From Branchiostoma floridae (Eukaryota > Chordata > Leptocardii > Amphioxiformes > Branchiostomatidae): DNA of 64,000 bases. The translations under genes and the position numbers were made by a program. Positions 36,181 through 48,400 of this stretch are shown piece after piece. The notes beneath the pieces were generated by a model. It did no database searches, had not been told where the DNA came from, and saw nothing but the letters and a program-made list of their open reading frames with translations. Within the stretch, counting starts at the first letter, position 1, and each line of letters begins with the position of its first letter. Where the stretch lies: positions 1,162,318-1,226,317 of the forward strand of contig NC_049985.1 in NCBI RefSeq assembly GCF_000003815.2. Direction: 5' to 3'.

Positions 36181-36607
36181 TAGAGGTGGGTACCGGTACA
36201 GAAAATCCAGGTCCGGTTCAGGTCCAGAGGATCAGGTCCAGGTCCGGACCTGAACCTGGACCTGACTAAGTATGACTCATACCAATGGTCCCTTCCACTA
36301 AAAAGAAATCTGTTTGGTGGAGTATTAGACTCGCACTGGCGTTTTAAAATCCTACAACGCTAACTGTACCTGTACGATTGGCTGTAAAACTTGTTAGAAA
36401 TTACTATAAACTCTACTCTGCTTCACTCTTGTTATTTTCTTCCACATGCAAGCGCCAAAACGTGTGGATGCCTGATAAAATAATCTGTTAATTTTCTAAT
36501 CGATCCAACATCCGGTCCACCTAATTTTTTCAGGTCCGGTTTTTCTGGACCGGTCCAATAAGGAAAACCGGTTTTGTACCGGTACGCTGTACCGATACCC
36601 ACCCCTA
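36181..36607. mobile_element. Non-autonomous hAT-type element with 8-bp target duplication
   Basis: ATGTTTAC flanks both sides exactly (36173-36180 and 36608-36615). Ends are TAGAGGTGGGTACCGGTACA and the reverse complement of TAGGGGTGGGTATCGGTACA. An 8-bp duplication with GGGTGGG-rich short inverted repeats is typical of hAT transposons. The interior is built of GGTCCGGTTC-like repeats and has no transposase. Confidence 0.92.
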
Positions 36608-37707
36608 ATGTTTACGAATTTGCATCACTGTGGACTCTTCGTCTCCATCTGATTGTTTAAACGAGATTGTTCAAAGCAGGGTCACAAGCCCACTTCAAGG
36701 CAATGAACTAAGAATTTGGAAACTGTGCACAGAGATAGCGGTGGTCATTTGGTTTAAAGGCTGATATGTTGTAGACAGGAGCGTTTCATAAGTTTGCTGT
36801 CGGGGAAAGAAACTGTTGCTGTAGAAGGACTTGGAAACCGTCAATTGAACAGTAAAGCGATGTGAGTTTGAAGAGAACCTAGTGTTCCGCTGAAAGACTC
36901 GCACCGGAGGGACAAGTAGTATGAGATCATTGGAGCAATAGCCATGGAAGTACCGGTAAAAAGGGACAGGGATGCAACGTTTCGCTTTGGGAGAGAGGGT
37001 CAAGCTTAGACGATAACTGATTGCCAATGGCCATACAAATTCTTCATTGAATGCGGTCTAGAAGTTGCAGACAGTCATTCGATTACAAATGTGACCCATT
37101 ACAATATGTCCGAGCTTCACCCTCAGTCTGATGTTCGATCGCTTTAGATTCCTTTTAAATGAATCTAATAAAAAAATAAAATCTGTTTATCCATCAAAAA
37201 TCTCACAGCTTTCTGAGACCTTCCCTAACCTTGGCAGCCAAGTGCCGGACTAACATTTCCTTGCAAATTACGTTACAATCGACTCGGCGCGTTTCTATGA
37301 TTGTAAAGAATCATGTTGCAATGATCCTAGGAAGTTATTTTGCAAGAATACTAGATATGTCCGTTGCTATGATCCTAAAGAGCTCTATTGTCATGTTCTT
37401 TAAGAGTTCTGTTGCCATAATCCTAAAGAGCTCTGTTGCAATGTACTTTAAGAGTTCTGTTGCTATGATACGAAACAATTCAATTGCTATGATCGTAAAA
37501 CTTTCTGTTGCTATGATCCGAGTAAAACGTTGCCAGTGACAACCAGACCAGGCACTGTAAATGTGAAAACGGACTCCTGAAAACTTTGTTCCGAGCAGGA
37601 ACATCTAACGGTCCATGTATAAATCTCAACTACAAAAGTATGAACATCAGCAAACATACGGTACTGTACTGTATTTATTTATTTATTTTTATTTATTTAT
37701 TTGGATT

Positions 37708-37769
37708 CTCCACACTGGAGGGTATGGCGGAACAGGTGTCAAAAGACACCTTTTCGAAGCCGCCATACC
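37708..37769 (-). other. LINE 3'-end stem-loops
   Basis: GGTATGGCGG (37721-37730) pairs with CCGCCATACC (37760-37769). Inside it AGGTGTC pairs with GACACCT around AAAA (37734-37751). Next to it CTCCACACTGGAG (37708-37720) can fold. They immediately precede the 3' tail, where related LINEs carry a hairpin recognised by their reverse transcriptase. Use of these hairpins is inferred. Confidence 0.75.
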
Positions 37770-37943
37770 TTAAACATAACAATGATACATCAAATCATTA
37801 TATACATAAATACAAGAGCAGATATCATAATCAATGTAACATTCAAGTCAAGATAAATCAAGTTAACAACACACATACAATATGGAGTCTAGATCTATGA
37901 AATAGATATACAAATGTACATGTAGTAATAATATAAGGTAAAA

Positions 37944-38960
37944 TTATCGTGGCCTTGTGGCAATGCAAGAGGCGCAACAGCATGCTAGTGACCATGTGCA
38001 AGCCTGCTCTAGCTTGAAGTTTTGTCGGAAACGGTTTTGCATAAATGTAGATAGTTTTCGTTTAAAGGCAGACACATCGGACGGGCTTGTGGCTGATGCT
38101 CCCAGCCCTCTGATTTCAACGGGAAGTTTGTTCCAAATTGTGATAAGTCGTGGAGTAAATGAGGAGGCAAATGAAGAAGATCTTACTCTCTGAGGGACTA
38201 ACATGTGTGCCCTTGAACTACGTGGCGTTCTTGTAGGGAATGCAGCTAACCTCGCTAGATCTGAATCATATACCTTTGCAAGGGACTTAGCAAATACCAC
38301 AACATCAGACATCTCTCTTTGGTAAGACAGTGGTAACAAGCCTAGTCTAGATAGTCTAGACTTGTAGTCCAGGTGTTCAGCGGAGGGCCCGAGGATGTAT
38401 TTCGTTGCCCTTCGCTGTACACCCTCGATCAGGGCTGTGAGATTACGTGATGTGGGGCTCCATACTGATGAACAGTATTCCAAAACACTTCTAACAAGAG
38501 ACAAATACAATGTCTTACGTATATCAGTGTTGGACTTGTAACCTATGGAACGCTTGATAAACCCAAGCATTTGATTAGCTTTGGCCACTGTTCTTATGAC
38601 ATGGCTATTCCATGTGAGGTTGGATTTTACTGTGATGCCAAGGTCGGACATGCAGTCCACTACAGTCAGGTTTGAACTTGACATGTGATAATCATATCTG
38701 ATGGGGTACTTGGATCGTGTAAACCTTAACACTATGCATTTGGATAGGTTGAAAGTCAACTTCCACATTATGCTCCAGTCATGTAGTGAACAGATATCCT
38801 GTTGTAGTTTTGAACAGTCATTTGTGCTACGGATCTCTCTGAAACATTTGCTATCATCTGCAAAAAGTGCTGACATAGAGTTTCTAGCCGAGTCAGGTAG
38901 ATCATTTATGTAAAGTACGAACAACAGTGGGCCTAGGATGGAGCCCTGTATTGTACGTGG
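37944..38960 (-). pseudogene. LINE reverse transcriptase, C-terminal fragment
   Basis: About 335 residues without stops. QGSILGPLLFVLYINDLP is RT motif 4, FADDSK is the catalytic A/F-ADD box, and LGITVKSNLTW and YCSSVWSP are the conserved downstream blocks of Jockey/CR1/L2-type elements. The fingers region and endonuclease are missing. The frame is intact, so the copy is probably young, but it is truncated and cannot be autonomous. Confidence 0.85.
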
Positions 38961-39383
38961 AGTACTGTACGTGTATGTGGAGTATTNNNNNNNNNNNNNN
39001 NNNNNNNNNNNNNNNNNNNNNNNNNNNNNNNNNNNNNNNNNNNNNNNNNNNNNNNNNNNNNNNNNNNNNNNNNNNNNNNNNNNNNNGTTGATGAGCCATT
39101 CCTCCAACCTCTGCTTGGAGAGTAGAGGTGCCAACAATGGCTCATCAACAGCTGGCAGCCACTGTCTACCCATTCCAAGGGGATGTACTGTGTTTCCGTC
39201 TGTTCATGAAGAAACACTGACTCTTTCTCTCTCCCTCTGTATGTCACGTTAATGTTTTTTGTACGCACTCACTCACTCACCCATTCTCTTGCAAGTGGTA
39301 GTCTGTGTTTCTGCAATTCCCAATGAAGTATGGTCGTATTGGGGTCGTACAACGATCCTTGTAGTTGTATATGCAAGTGTACA

Positions 39384-39494
39384 TCTGTGTGTGTGTGAGC
39401 ATGTTTGAAGTGTTTGTGTGTGTACATCTCTCTCTCTCTCTGTGTGTATACATGTGTGTATGTGTATGTGTACATCTGTGTGTGTGTGTGTACA
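39384..39494. repeat. (GT)n-rich low-complexity tract
   Basis: Runs of TGTGTG with TCTCTC interruptions. The minus-strand open frames over it are repeat artefacts. Confidence 0.95.
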
Positions 39495-40597
39495 TGAGTG
39501 TGTCTGTGTTTGAGTGTTTCTGTAATTTGAAATAAACACAATACATACAGATACACTCATGGATTGAGACGACAGCCAGAGCACTTTTACGAAGAAACTG
39601 TAATAAGTTCCCTTCCAGCTTTTTCTTACTGTACAAATTCTACCACGTAACAATGACTAACGGAAACAGTAGTGGGTGATCTGGCCAATAAAGATCATCA
39701 TCCAAATGTCTACTACAACGTAGGGTTAGAGTATAGTCTGTAACGTTAGTGCTGGTTACAGATGATTCAACGTAATGTATAGACTATCTTGCACACATGT
39801 GAACTATTACTAACTTATACTGACTACATATATCTGCATGATTGGTGCACACTTAGATACACTTAGGTGGAGGCTTTTCTAAAAAATAAGTATCATTGTT
39901 AATAATAGTAATAATAATTCATGAATCTATAAAAACTGAGGCTGGGGTACATTCTCCATGTATACTTACAAAACGTCATCCACACACGGTTTATCAATCA
40001 CGACGTGGTCACTCTTACCTCCACTTACACACACACAGGCTACATAGTACACGTTTGGCTCGCCAAAAGCTCTTCGCTCATGACATAATCAATGACTACT
40101 CCATGGACGTACTCGGGGCAAAGTCTTATACAAGCCAGGAACAAAGTTTACAAATCTGGAGGTCTTGATGCTACAATATTCTTCTTTCCTCCGTTTTGAT
40201 TTAAAGAAGAAAAAAATTGGCCTTTGAAGCCAAAGGAATAAAATCAAATTTCATCCACTTCTAGGAATACTAGTATTTAAGACCATTGAAGGACATGGTA
40301 TAACCAAGGGACTTCCTTGGTTGAGCCTAATTTATATGTATGCACTGATCGCTTTTTTCTTACCAAAGAAAAAACGTTTTTTTCAACATTTGTAATATCT
40401 TATGATAACTTATCATATCATAACTACGATCTTTTACATCAGTAGATTTTGTTAATTGAACTGCCTTTAAGCTATAATCTGTTTATGAATCTCTTTTTCC
40501 CCCCATAAGGGCAAGATTTAGTTGGTGATAATCCAGTGCCAATAGCAAGTCATATGCAAATTGTTAACAGGTATTGTAATGTCTTTTATGTCGATGA

Positions 40598-40823
40598 AGG
40601 TTGGACATCCAGGTAATAAGATATACAGAACAACAGTTACTCAATAAACTGGATATGATTTTGGAAATGGTCAGAAGTTTCAGACAGTATGCACTGTCTT
40701 TCTTTCCCAGTGTCACTGAAAAAGTGGATACTGTCTGAAATGTCTGTTTCCAAAATCATATCCAGTTTATTGAGTAATGGTTAACTATAATTCTGCATAT
40801 CTTATTACATGGATGTCTGACAT
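40598..40823. mobile_element. Foldback element, 226 bp
   Basis: GGTTGGACATCCAGGTAATA is mirrored by ATATCTTATTACATGGATGTC, and TCAATAAACTGGATATGATT by its complement near 40765. The arms are about 90 bp around CAGTGTCACTGAAAAAG. The same arm sequences occur at 50525-50930 and partly at 21866-21945, which shows a family. Confidence 0.88.
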
Positions 40824-42445
40824 TTCTTTGTGCAATGCCTATTGTCACATAAAAGTTTTAAACACGAGCAAACCACTTGTAATTTCTTAAGTGTTATAAG
40901 CTTTACAAACCATAGTAAATGAGTTGAACAATCAAATAGCTGATGGAAATTTTAAGGTCAGCTAATCTCTGAACAATAAGTCCACTAACGTTACCCAAAG
41001 AACTCATATAGCCCCCCTCCCCCCTTGACCTTCAAAAAGCTGCCAATGAGAATTCATTAATAATAATTTCTCCAACCTCACAATGATTAATGATGATTGT
41101 ACAATCCTTCCAAATCCTAAACAACATCGGCTGTACACTGCGCTGTGTACTAGTAAACAAGACTTGTTGACAAACTAAACAAAACTGTTTACCACAGAAT
41201 GAGTTTCTGAGATCACAGCCGATAAAACTGGGTCCAAAATGATAAAACAACCTGCTATATGTACGTCCTAACTTTCCTTTTAACACATACATGTATAGGC
41301 AGGTAGAAGTGCACTATAGTACAAATAGGCACCAAATTCACCTCCTGAAAACTGTCAAATTATGGCAAAATTCTTCCCAGATTTAACACTTTTACAGTTT
41401 ATAGTGTTACTTTTGTGTTGGGATCTCTTTCAAGCTGCTGGTATCAGAAACAGGGCACAGTATTGTTGCTATAACTCAAATTGTCATTCCAAAATGCCAA
41501 TGATCACTTCTGACAACATTCCACAATCTTATCAAGTTGTACAACACTGAAACTAGAGACGCTTTAACAAAAGACATTAGTAGTCCTACAGAATAGTGAT
41601 AATAAAACGAGAAGAATTATTGGCTGCACTTCTGCCCTTATCCTTGAGAATACTACTATCCACATAGTACAAGTTACTATAATTCCTGTAGGACAAATTA
41701 CTATCCCTGTAGTACAAGTCACTATCTAGCTGGAAATTCTCACAGAGCCTGTTTAGAAACAAAATTACACAAGTTGTTCTGTAGTACTTTATATTGGAAT
41801 ATACAACGGTCCCTTGTTTTTTGTTGCATGGGCCCAGAGCTCTGTCTTGTCTGTAAATGTCTTCTCAGGTTTGTAAGAGAAAGAGAGTCTTCTCACACAA
41901 CTTAAGTTTCTTCTTTACTGGTCAATGTTTGGAAAACCTGACTTTCTAAGACCCGCTTTCCACCAAATGGCAACTGCTGAGCGACTGTTGAAGAACGAAA
42001 ACTGGATCTGTTTTACCCTTCATTTTAAGCTTTGAACATGATGAGGTTGGATGAAAAACATCATAAAAGATAACAGAAAATGATGGACGCAAAAGGTTCG
42101 TTCTTCGTCTAGGAAGCTCAAAAGTCAGGTCGATCAGCTGGCACAGCCTCTGGTGGAAAGAGTGTGCTAGGGACTCATAAACTCTGCTACTTCTCACCAC
42201 AAGGTGGCACTGCAGCAAGATGAATGTAGTCCCAAGTATGACTGAGTCTATATCCCCTCTCTTCCCAGTAGAAGATACCATTGGCCATTGGGGGAAGCAG
42301 AAGGGAGGGTGCCAAAACATTCCTACATGTAAGAAGAAGAACTAGTTGGGTGAGAAGATATTTTTTTCTTGCAGTGCCCTGTGTTGTTTTGTCTATCCGT
42401 GGTCTCTACAGAGGAATTTGGTCGGCGATCGCCTGCACACGTCGC

Positions 42446-45400
42446 TCACAAGGCTGTGGCTCTGTAGACTGAAGACATGTCGTTGTCTCCATTCCCCAGA
42501 GAGATCGCCCTCTTGAACATCTGAGGGGGGAAAAAAAGGCAACATGTAACATGTATTTACATTTACAAATTCCGACAGAATCAGAAAGGTTTATTTGCAC
42601 AACTTCGCAGCCTTGAAGGCTGAATTGTGTGATACATTACACTTCAGCACACATTCACTTAAAATCATTAAACAGTTGAATATAACGTTATACACATTAT
42701 AAATATATTAGTATACGTAATGATAAACACGATCACTTCAAACATTTGACAATTGAGATACAGCGTGAAGAACATTCGGTAGGCTTATGAGAAATTCAAT
42801 GCGGAGTTCAGATGTCTAGTTCACAGTCACTTGTTCAACAGCTTCACTAGGTATGGGATCAGAGAGTTTTTGTGTATATTGGTACGGCATAGTGGAGCAT
42901 TCAGTTTCTGTTTGTTTCGAGTGTTCCGGCCGGAGATTTCACCTTTTCCAGTTGGTAAATTACATTACAACAGGTAAAGGAAGGTAAAGGTAGTACCATA
43001 GCCTTTTTGAGGCCATATGGGTAGTGGGTTGTTAGCCACTGTGATTAGGGCAGAGTATTGGGAGGCAGAGCCCATTCCTTTCCTTCCACTGCCTTTCCTT
43101 CCACTGCCTTTCCTTCCACTGCCTTTTACCTTCTTAACCAAATTCAGGTACCCATTTTTGCAACGCCCTAGGAAAACATTTTATGTCACAAGAAACCTGA
43201 AGTTTGCTTAATACATAACGTTGTACAAAAAATGTGCATCCAAGTGCCTTTCTCAAGGAATTACAGAAATGCTCTTCATCCTGAGTCCTCCAGCCTACCC
43301 ACTCGGCCATTTGACGCCACTTGAAAACTCCCATATCCTATAATCCACCAACCCGAGTCCTGTATAAGAACCCAGAGGGGCCGGTAGCACACCTGAAGCT
43401 TTAGCCTTGCCAGAGAGCCGTCGTTTTTGGCTGAAGGATTGAAAAGCATTTTTCATCGTGATCTGTTGCTGACATGACCTGGCTATAACAGAAAGGGAAG
43501 ATTTGCCTGAAGTGGAAAGGATTTGGGTTTGAATGAATGACTTTTGTCCTCCAAGGCATATGTGAAAAGTCACTAACCTCAGAGACTGGGAATTCCTACT
43601 TACCTAATTCTACTTTTGGCCTAAAAAATACATTTTTTTTGTATGATGTGTCTCTGACTCTAGTCTCTGAAAAAAAGGTCTTTAGGTCTGGATTCTGTCT
43701 TTTCTTAGACTTAGGCCAGAGTTACCCAGCAAACACAGTAAACAATGTACAACTAAAATGCAGGAGGACACAGGTATTTGTGCAGGTTTGGGCCTCCTGG
43801 CAGATTCTTTTGCAGCTGTCAGGCGCAGAAGGTGCTACGATCCTATGGAGGATGTGGGAGCTTGTTCCTCCTTGGAAATTTTTAAATTCTAAGTCCCCCT
43901 GAAACACAACTTTTGCTTGTAGATTCTGCTCTGCTTGGTTCAAAGGCATTCTGTTGTAATATCTTAACATGCCGATTCTTGTCCATCATAGAGGACGGAA
44001 TGGGCAAAAGTTTTTTTCGTCTCCAGCAGCAAAATTCTGTCCAAGAACAGAAGGACGCAAGAACCCTGGAGTAACTCAAGAAGGGGCTGATGGTGGGATT
44101 GGAAAAAAAAGGTGTTTTAGAGTTTGAAAAAAACTAACTCAAGAAGGGGTTAATGGATGGTTGGAAAAATACTGTAAATGTATTTAATTTCGCGGTAGCG
44201 GGAAAAAGGACTTTTTGCGGTGGTTTTAAGTTTGCAGTAGCACTATGCATTTTAGTCTCTTGCTGTCATGGAAAAATGTTCGCGGTGCTTTTAAGTTCGC
44301 GGTGAAGCGGCCACTCGAAAACTGCGAAAATTGAACCACTGCGAAAGTTTCTGCATTTACAGTAACACGTGAGTCTGACTGACCTCGTTTGCAGCTGCAG
44401 CCACGGGTAGCGACTGTTTGAGCTCGTCTCCGAGAGCCAGCGCCAACCGCATGTCCTTCTGCTGATGCTTCAGTGGGAAGGAAGGCTCGAACCTGCTGTG
44501 GAGGATGGCTGCAAAACATGGGAACATAAAAAATTAGACGATTCGAACCTAGTAGTATCCGGTATTTGATTATACTGCTGCTGGGGTCCCTGACACAGGT
44601 AGGCAGTAAGTCTAACTGAGGAACCTGCTGTGGCTAACACATGGCAGCATCAAATATTAGATGAGAATCATCTCCTCAGATGCTTAGATAATCATGGCTG
44701 CAAACACTCATGTACTGTTAGATGGGGATTACTTCTTACTACAGCTACCTATCTACTTGACGACACCGTAAATACTACACATTATCATCACCTCAGATAT
44801 TACTCTGTACTCTGTAGTTGACCAGATGAATTTTAGTCACTGTAGCTTTTGATGTGTCAATAACCCTTCTGTCCCTATTTTGAGGGTGACTGTAAAGCGA
44901 GTTTAGGGTGACATGTACTTCTATTTTCTGCCCTTTGAGAAGAGATGCACAGCTGCAAGCATAAAGCTTCACCTGCCATTTGTTGCCCCCCCCCCCCCGA
45001 TTTCAGAAGATAATGTTGAACTGGAAGATCAACATGAACCAGGTACAGAGCCTACGGGGATGTCTAGACTATATCTTAGTGCAGTCAAAGCTTCCAGGTC
45101 AGAGTCACGTCTTCCTCCCGGCACTTTCGTTTCATCCTGACCTGCTGACAAATCTCTGCTAACAAAGTGTGTGGGCTCACCTAACACCTTCAGCTTTCCC
45201 CACACAGAAATAGAAAATGAGTATAACGTGTGTCTAAATGTAGCATCAGGTACGAGGGGCGTTCAAGAAGTAATCCACCTGACCCATTTCCCAAAGGAGG
45301 AGATTAATGAAACTTGGCACAGTCATTAGTCTTTCTCTTCATAGGAATCACCCAGAGTTATGCATTTCTACCATCGTTTGATGCAGCTCTGGACACCGTT

Positions 45401-48400
45401 TTTGTAGGACGCCCCAGGTTGGTCCTGCAACAGATGCCTCATCAATGGCAGAAGAGGGACGACCAGGTCTGGGAGCTGTTTCCACAGACTTCCGGCCATG
45501 TTTGAATTCACAATGCCAGCGTTTTACAAGGTCATATGATGGGGAATCATCACCATAAGTTTCTTTTATTTCATCAAAAGTCTCATTTGGTATGCGTCCT
45601 TTCAAATACAAAAACCGGATCACTGCGCGACACTCAACTGGCTCCATTTCACACCTGGTCCATTTCACACCTGACTCAGTTCAAACACCTTTAAATCAAA
45701 AACCAAAATTAGTTCAGAGCTGTTTTTTGCAACATAACCCATAGAGATATGAATCATTACATATGCAAAATTTCATCTAGATCAGACAACTGGAAGTGGG
45801 TCAGGTGGATTACTTCTTGAACGCCCCTCGTACCGTACATGTAACGTTACATGTTTAAGCACAGACTCTGGTTTAGGTACAGGTCCGTACCCGGACAGTA
45901 ACCTGTGGCCTTTAATGATGACAAAAAACATTAATCTGTCTTTTACTGTCTTCTGGTATCTTCTGCAGAACACCAGTGCTTTCAAGACGAAAAATTAAAA
46001 ACAAAAAAACACCCATACAAAATGTTTTCATCTCTTTCCACTGCTAACACTTTCCAAGTTGCTAAGTCAAAATGTTACTGAGTATAAGTGTATTAAAGTT
46101 ACTGTAACAGTTACTACCAGTCAATGTAGTTTTTCTTCTTCTTCTATCTGTCTCATTTAATACCAGTATGTGAGGAAGAGATCTAGAGTCACAGTTGCAA
46201 GTATAAGGCTACACCTGCAGTTTGTTGTTTTTCAGAATCAATAGACAGGAAGGTCAATATGGAGACAGAAATAGAGCGTACGGGGATTGCTGTATAAAAG
46301 TGCACAATCATACAGTTTCTAGGTTTAACTTAATATAGTCAGATTCAAGCCCCCTGACTATTCCATTTCATCTTGACCTATTGCTGACTGTTTGCTAACA
46401 ATAAGCGTGGGCTAATACCTAACATGGTTATGTATGGTGCTTTTCAAATCACATTAAGCAGGCTTTTCCCCATATAGAAATACAAACAGTTGTTTAATCC
46501 CCAAACAGCTGTTTCCTACTTATAAAAACTGTTATGAAAGAAATAAAACTGTTATGAAAGCCAGTCTTTCCATTATATAACAGCCTCCATATAGCAATCT
46601 GTTAGAGCAACCAATGCTGACATTAGTAGATAAAAGAAGCATCAATACATTTTGACTCTGGTGAAGACTTTTGAATAAAAGATCGAAACCGGTAAATTGT
46701 TGTGTCTCATCCTTCTGATGCCTTATCGATAGATCATGTCTTTTTGAGCATGAATACATTTTGTTCTGCCAGTTCATTGTGATGCTGAAGAAGAGTGATG
46801 GATGCCAATCATAATGTCTAGAAGTAATCTCTGTATCTTGTCCAGTTACAAAGAGATTAAATTGGAGGATTATTTTGAGCCCTGTCTCTGCATTGTGTCA
46901 GACACAAGTGGAGCTAATTGGACACAGAATTAGTTGCTGTAAATGATTAACACTTTCACTGAACAAGAGCAGGGAAGGTAAAAACTCTACCCAGTTAAGC
47001 TAACTGCAAAGGTCTTCCACTAGTTGTGACAGAACAGACAAATGCTCTATGTGAGTGTTTCCAGGTTCATTGTACTGGGGACATTTTCCTGGCTCTTTTA
47101 TACAAGCACAACAAACAGTGGACCGTCCCGTCCTTTAAGGACAGCGACCCTTTCCAGTAGTGTGCATGTCGGGTGAGTAAAACAACAGCCGGTACTTGAA
47201 CCCTCAACGTCCAGAAAGAGCCGCTTAAAATGGACAACAATGTTTACGACATAAAATGTGCTGACAATGTTTGTGTGTAAGGAGAAATCAATGTGACCCA
47301 TTGATCTGTTAAGGGAAGCTCTGTAACCGTTTGTTTTGGAGTGCTCTTCAAACCGACTTGATGGGACAAAAAATACACTGAGAAAACCCACATCAGCAAA
47401 ACTGTTCATAAGTTGGTCAAGTGGCACCTCAGACATACTGTAGAATGGGTACACTTTGGTGTCCACCTCATACAATACATGTGCGATTAAAAGGCTTTGT
47501 ATTGAAATAACTCTAGAAACTGAGCCACATAATATGTGATTGTGTTTTCAACAACATATAGTGGCGAGTAGCAGAACTTCATGAGCCATAATAAGGAAGA
47601 TGTCTGACAGACATCGAAATGTCAGCAGGTGCATAAATTCTAACTGGATGTATATAAGAAAACTCTAATATCCTCTGCTAGAAGTGCTGCCAACCAACAA
47701 TGTACATGTATATCCAAAGGTTTTGCTAAAAGCGGAACAAAAAGTCAGCTTGAAAAGTGCATGTGTAGTTTTGGGGCCTGAATCTGTCAGCACTAGTTTG
47801 ATAAAATGTTAACATGGTCCTTCATAAGCAATTCTTCCTTGTTTACCTCCAAGAATTTGACTACAGTACTGTAAAACTCAAAGAAAGGAGGATAATGTAC
47901 ACTTATCATGCAATTCAAAATTGGACTGTCACTACCAAATGATCAATTTTACATTACAGCATATCTCTAGTGACTACATAGCTTTTAAGCTGTGCATATC
48001 TTAGCTGACTTACAGTACCCACAATTGTGGCATCAGCAGATTTGCCCAGAAACGTAAGCTGCTATTGATTTGCCTTGTGTGCAGGTATTGTGGCTGCTGT
48101 GATCGTCCCGACATCAATACTTGTACATCCTGTACACAGTACTACCTTACACAACATTCTTTGTATTGGAATAACAACGCTTCAGGGGCTAGCAACAGCC
48201 CAAAAATATCACAGTACCCCTCAAGTATTGACACTGACAAAACATGAAGAAAACTTGCTGCTCTATAGTGCTAGGCATGGTATCAGGAGAGAAATCGGCC
48301 TGAAAAAGTACAAATCTACGGAATTAGAAATGTGACTCTTTGGAACAGTCATCCAAACTTGACTGTGTAACAGCAGAATACTTTACACAACATCTACAAC

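Larger units (their letters stand above)
34512..37671. other. Upstream region of the glutamate receptor gene
   Basis: No coding exon supported. It should hold the receptor promoter, just above 34511 on the minus strand, but no clear TATA box or initiator stands out. It contains the foldback MITE at 35658 and the hAT-type element at 36181. It also has a stretch near 37310-37520 where GTTGCTATGATC-like phrases recur irregularly, which produces a spurious plus-strand frame. Confidence 0.6.
37672..38986 (-). mobile_element. 5'-truncated CR1/L2-like LINE
   Basis: It reads on the minus strand from about 38960 (truncation or join) to an AAATA-rich tail at 37672-37701. It contains the C-terminal half of a reverse transcriptase and a 3' UTR with stacked hairpins. 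The remainder is lost at, or hidden by, the gap at 38987. The 3' microsatellite tail instead of poly(A) fits the CR1/L2 branch. Confidence 0.85.
38987..42445. other. Intergenic region downstream of the GLYR1-like gene
   Basis: Starts with a 100-N gap (38987-39086). Next to it is a perfect 14-bp inverted repeat, GTTGATGAGCCATT (39087-39100) and its complement (39136-39149). It then holds a GT microsatellite, AT-rich unique sequence, the foldback at 40598-40823, and the presumed 3' UTR of the dehydrogenase gene below 42446. No coding exon is supported. Confidence 0.6.

Noticed and set aside
41362-41550. Small secreted protein (MAKFFPDLTLLQFIVLL...)
   Set aside because: Signal-like start, but lone short frame downstream of another gene, with no family match and no splice or promoter evidence.
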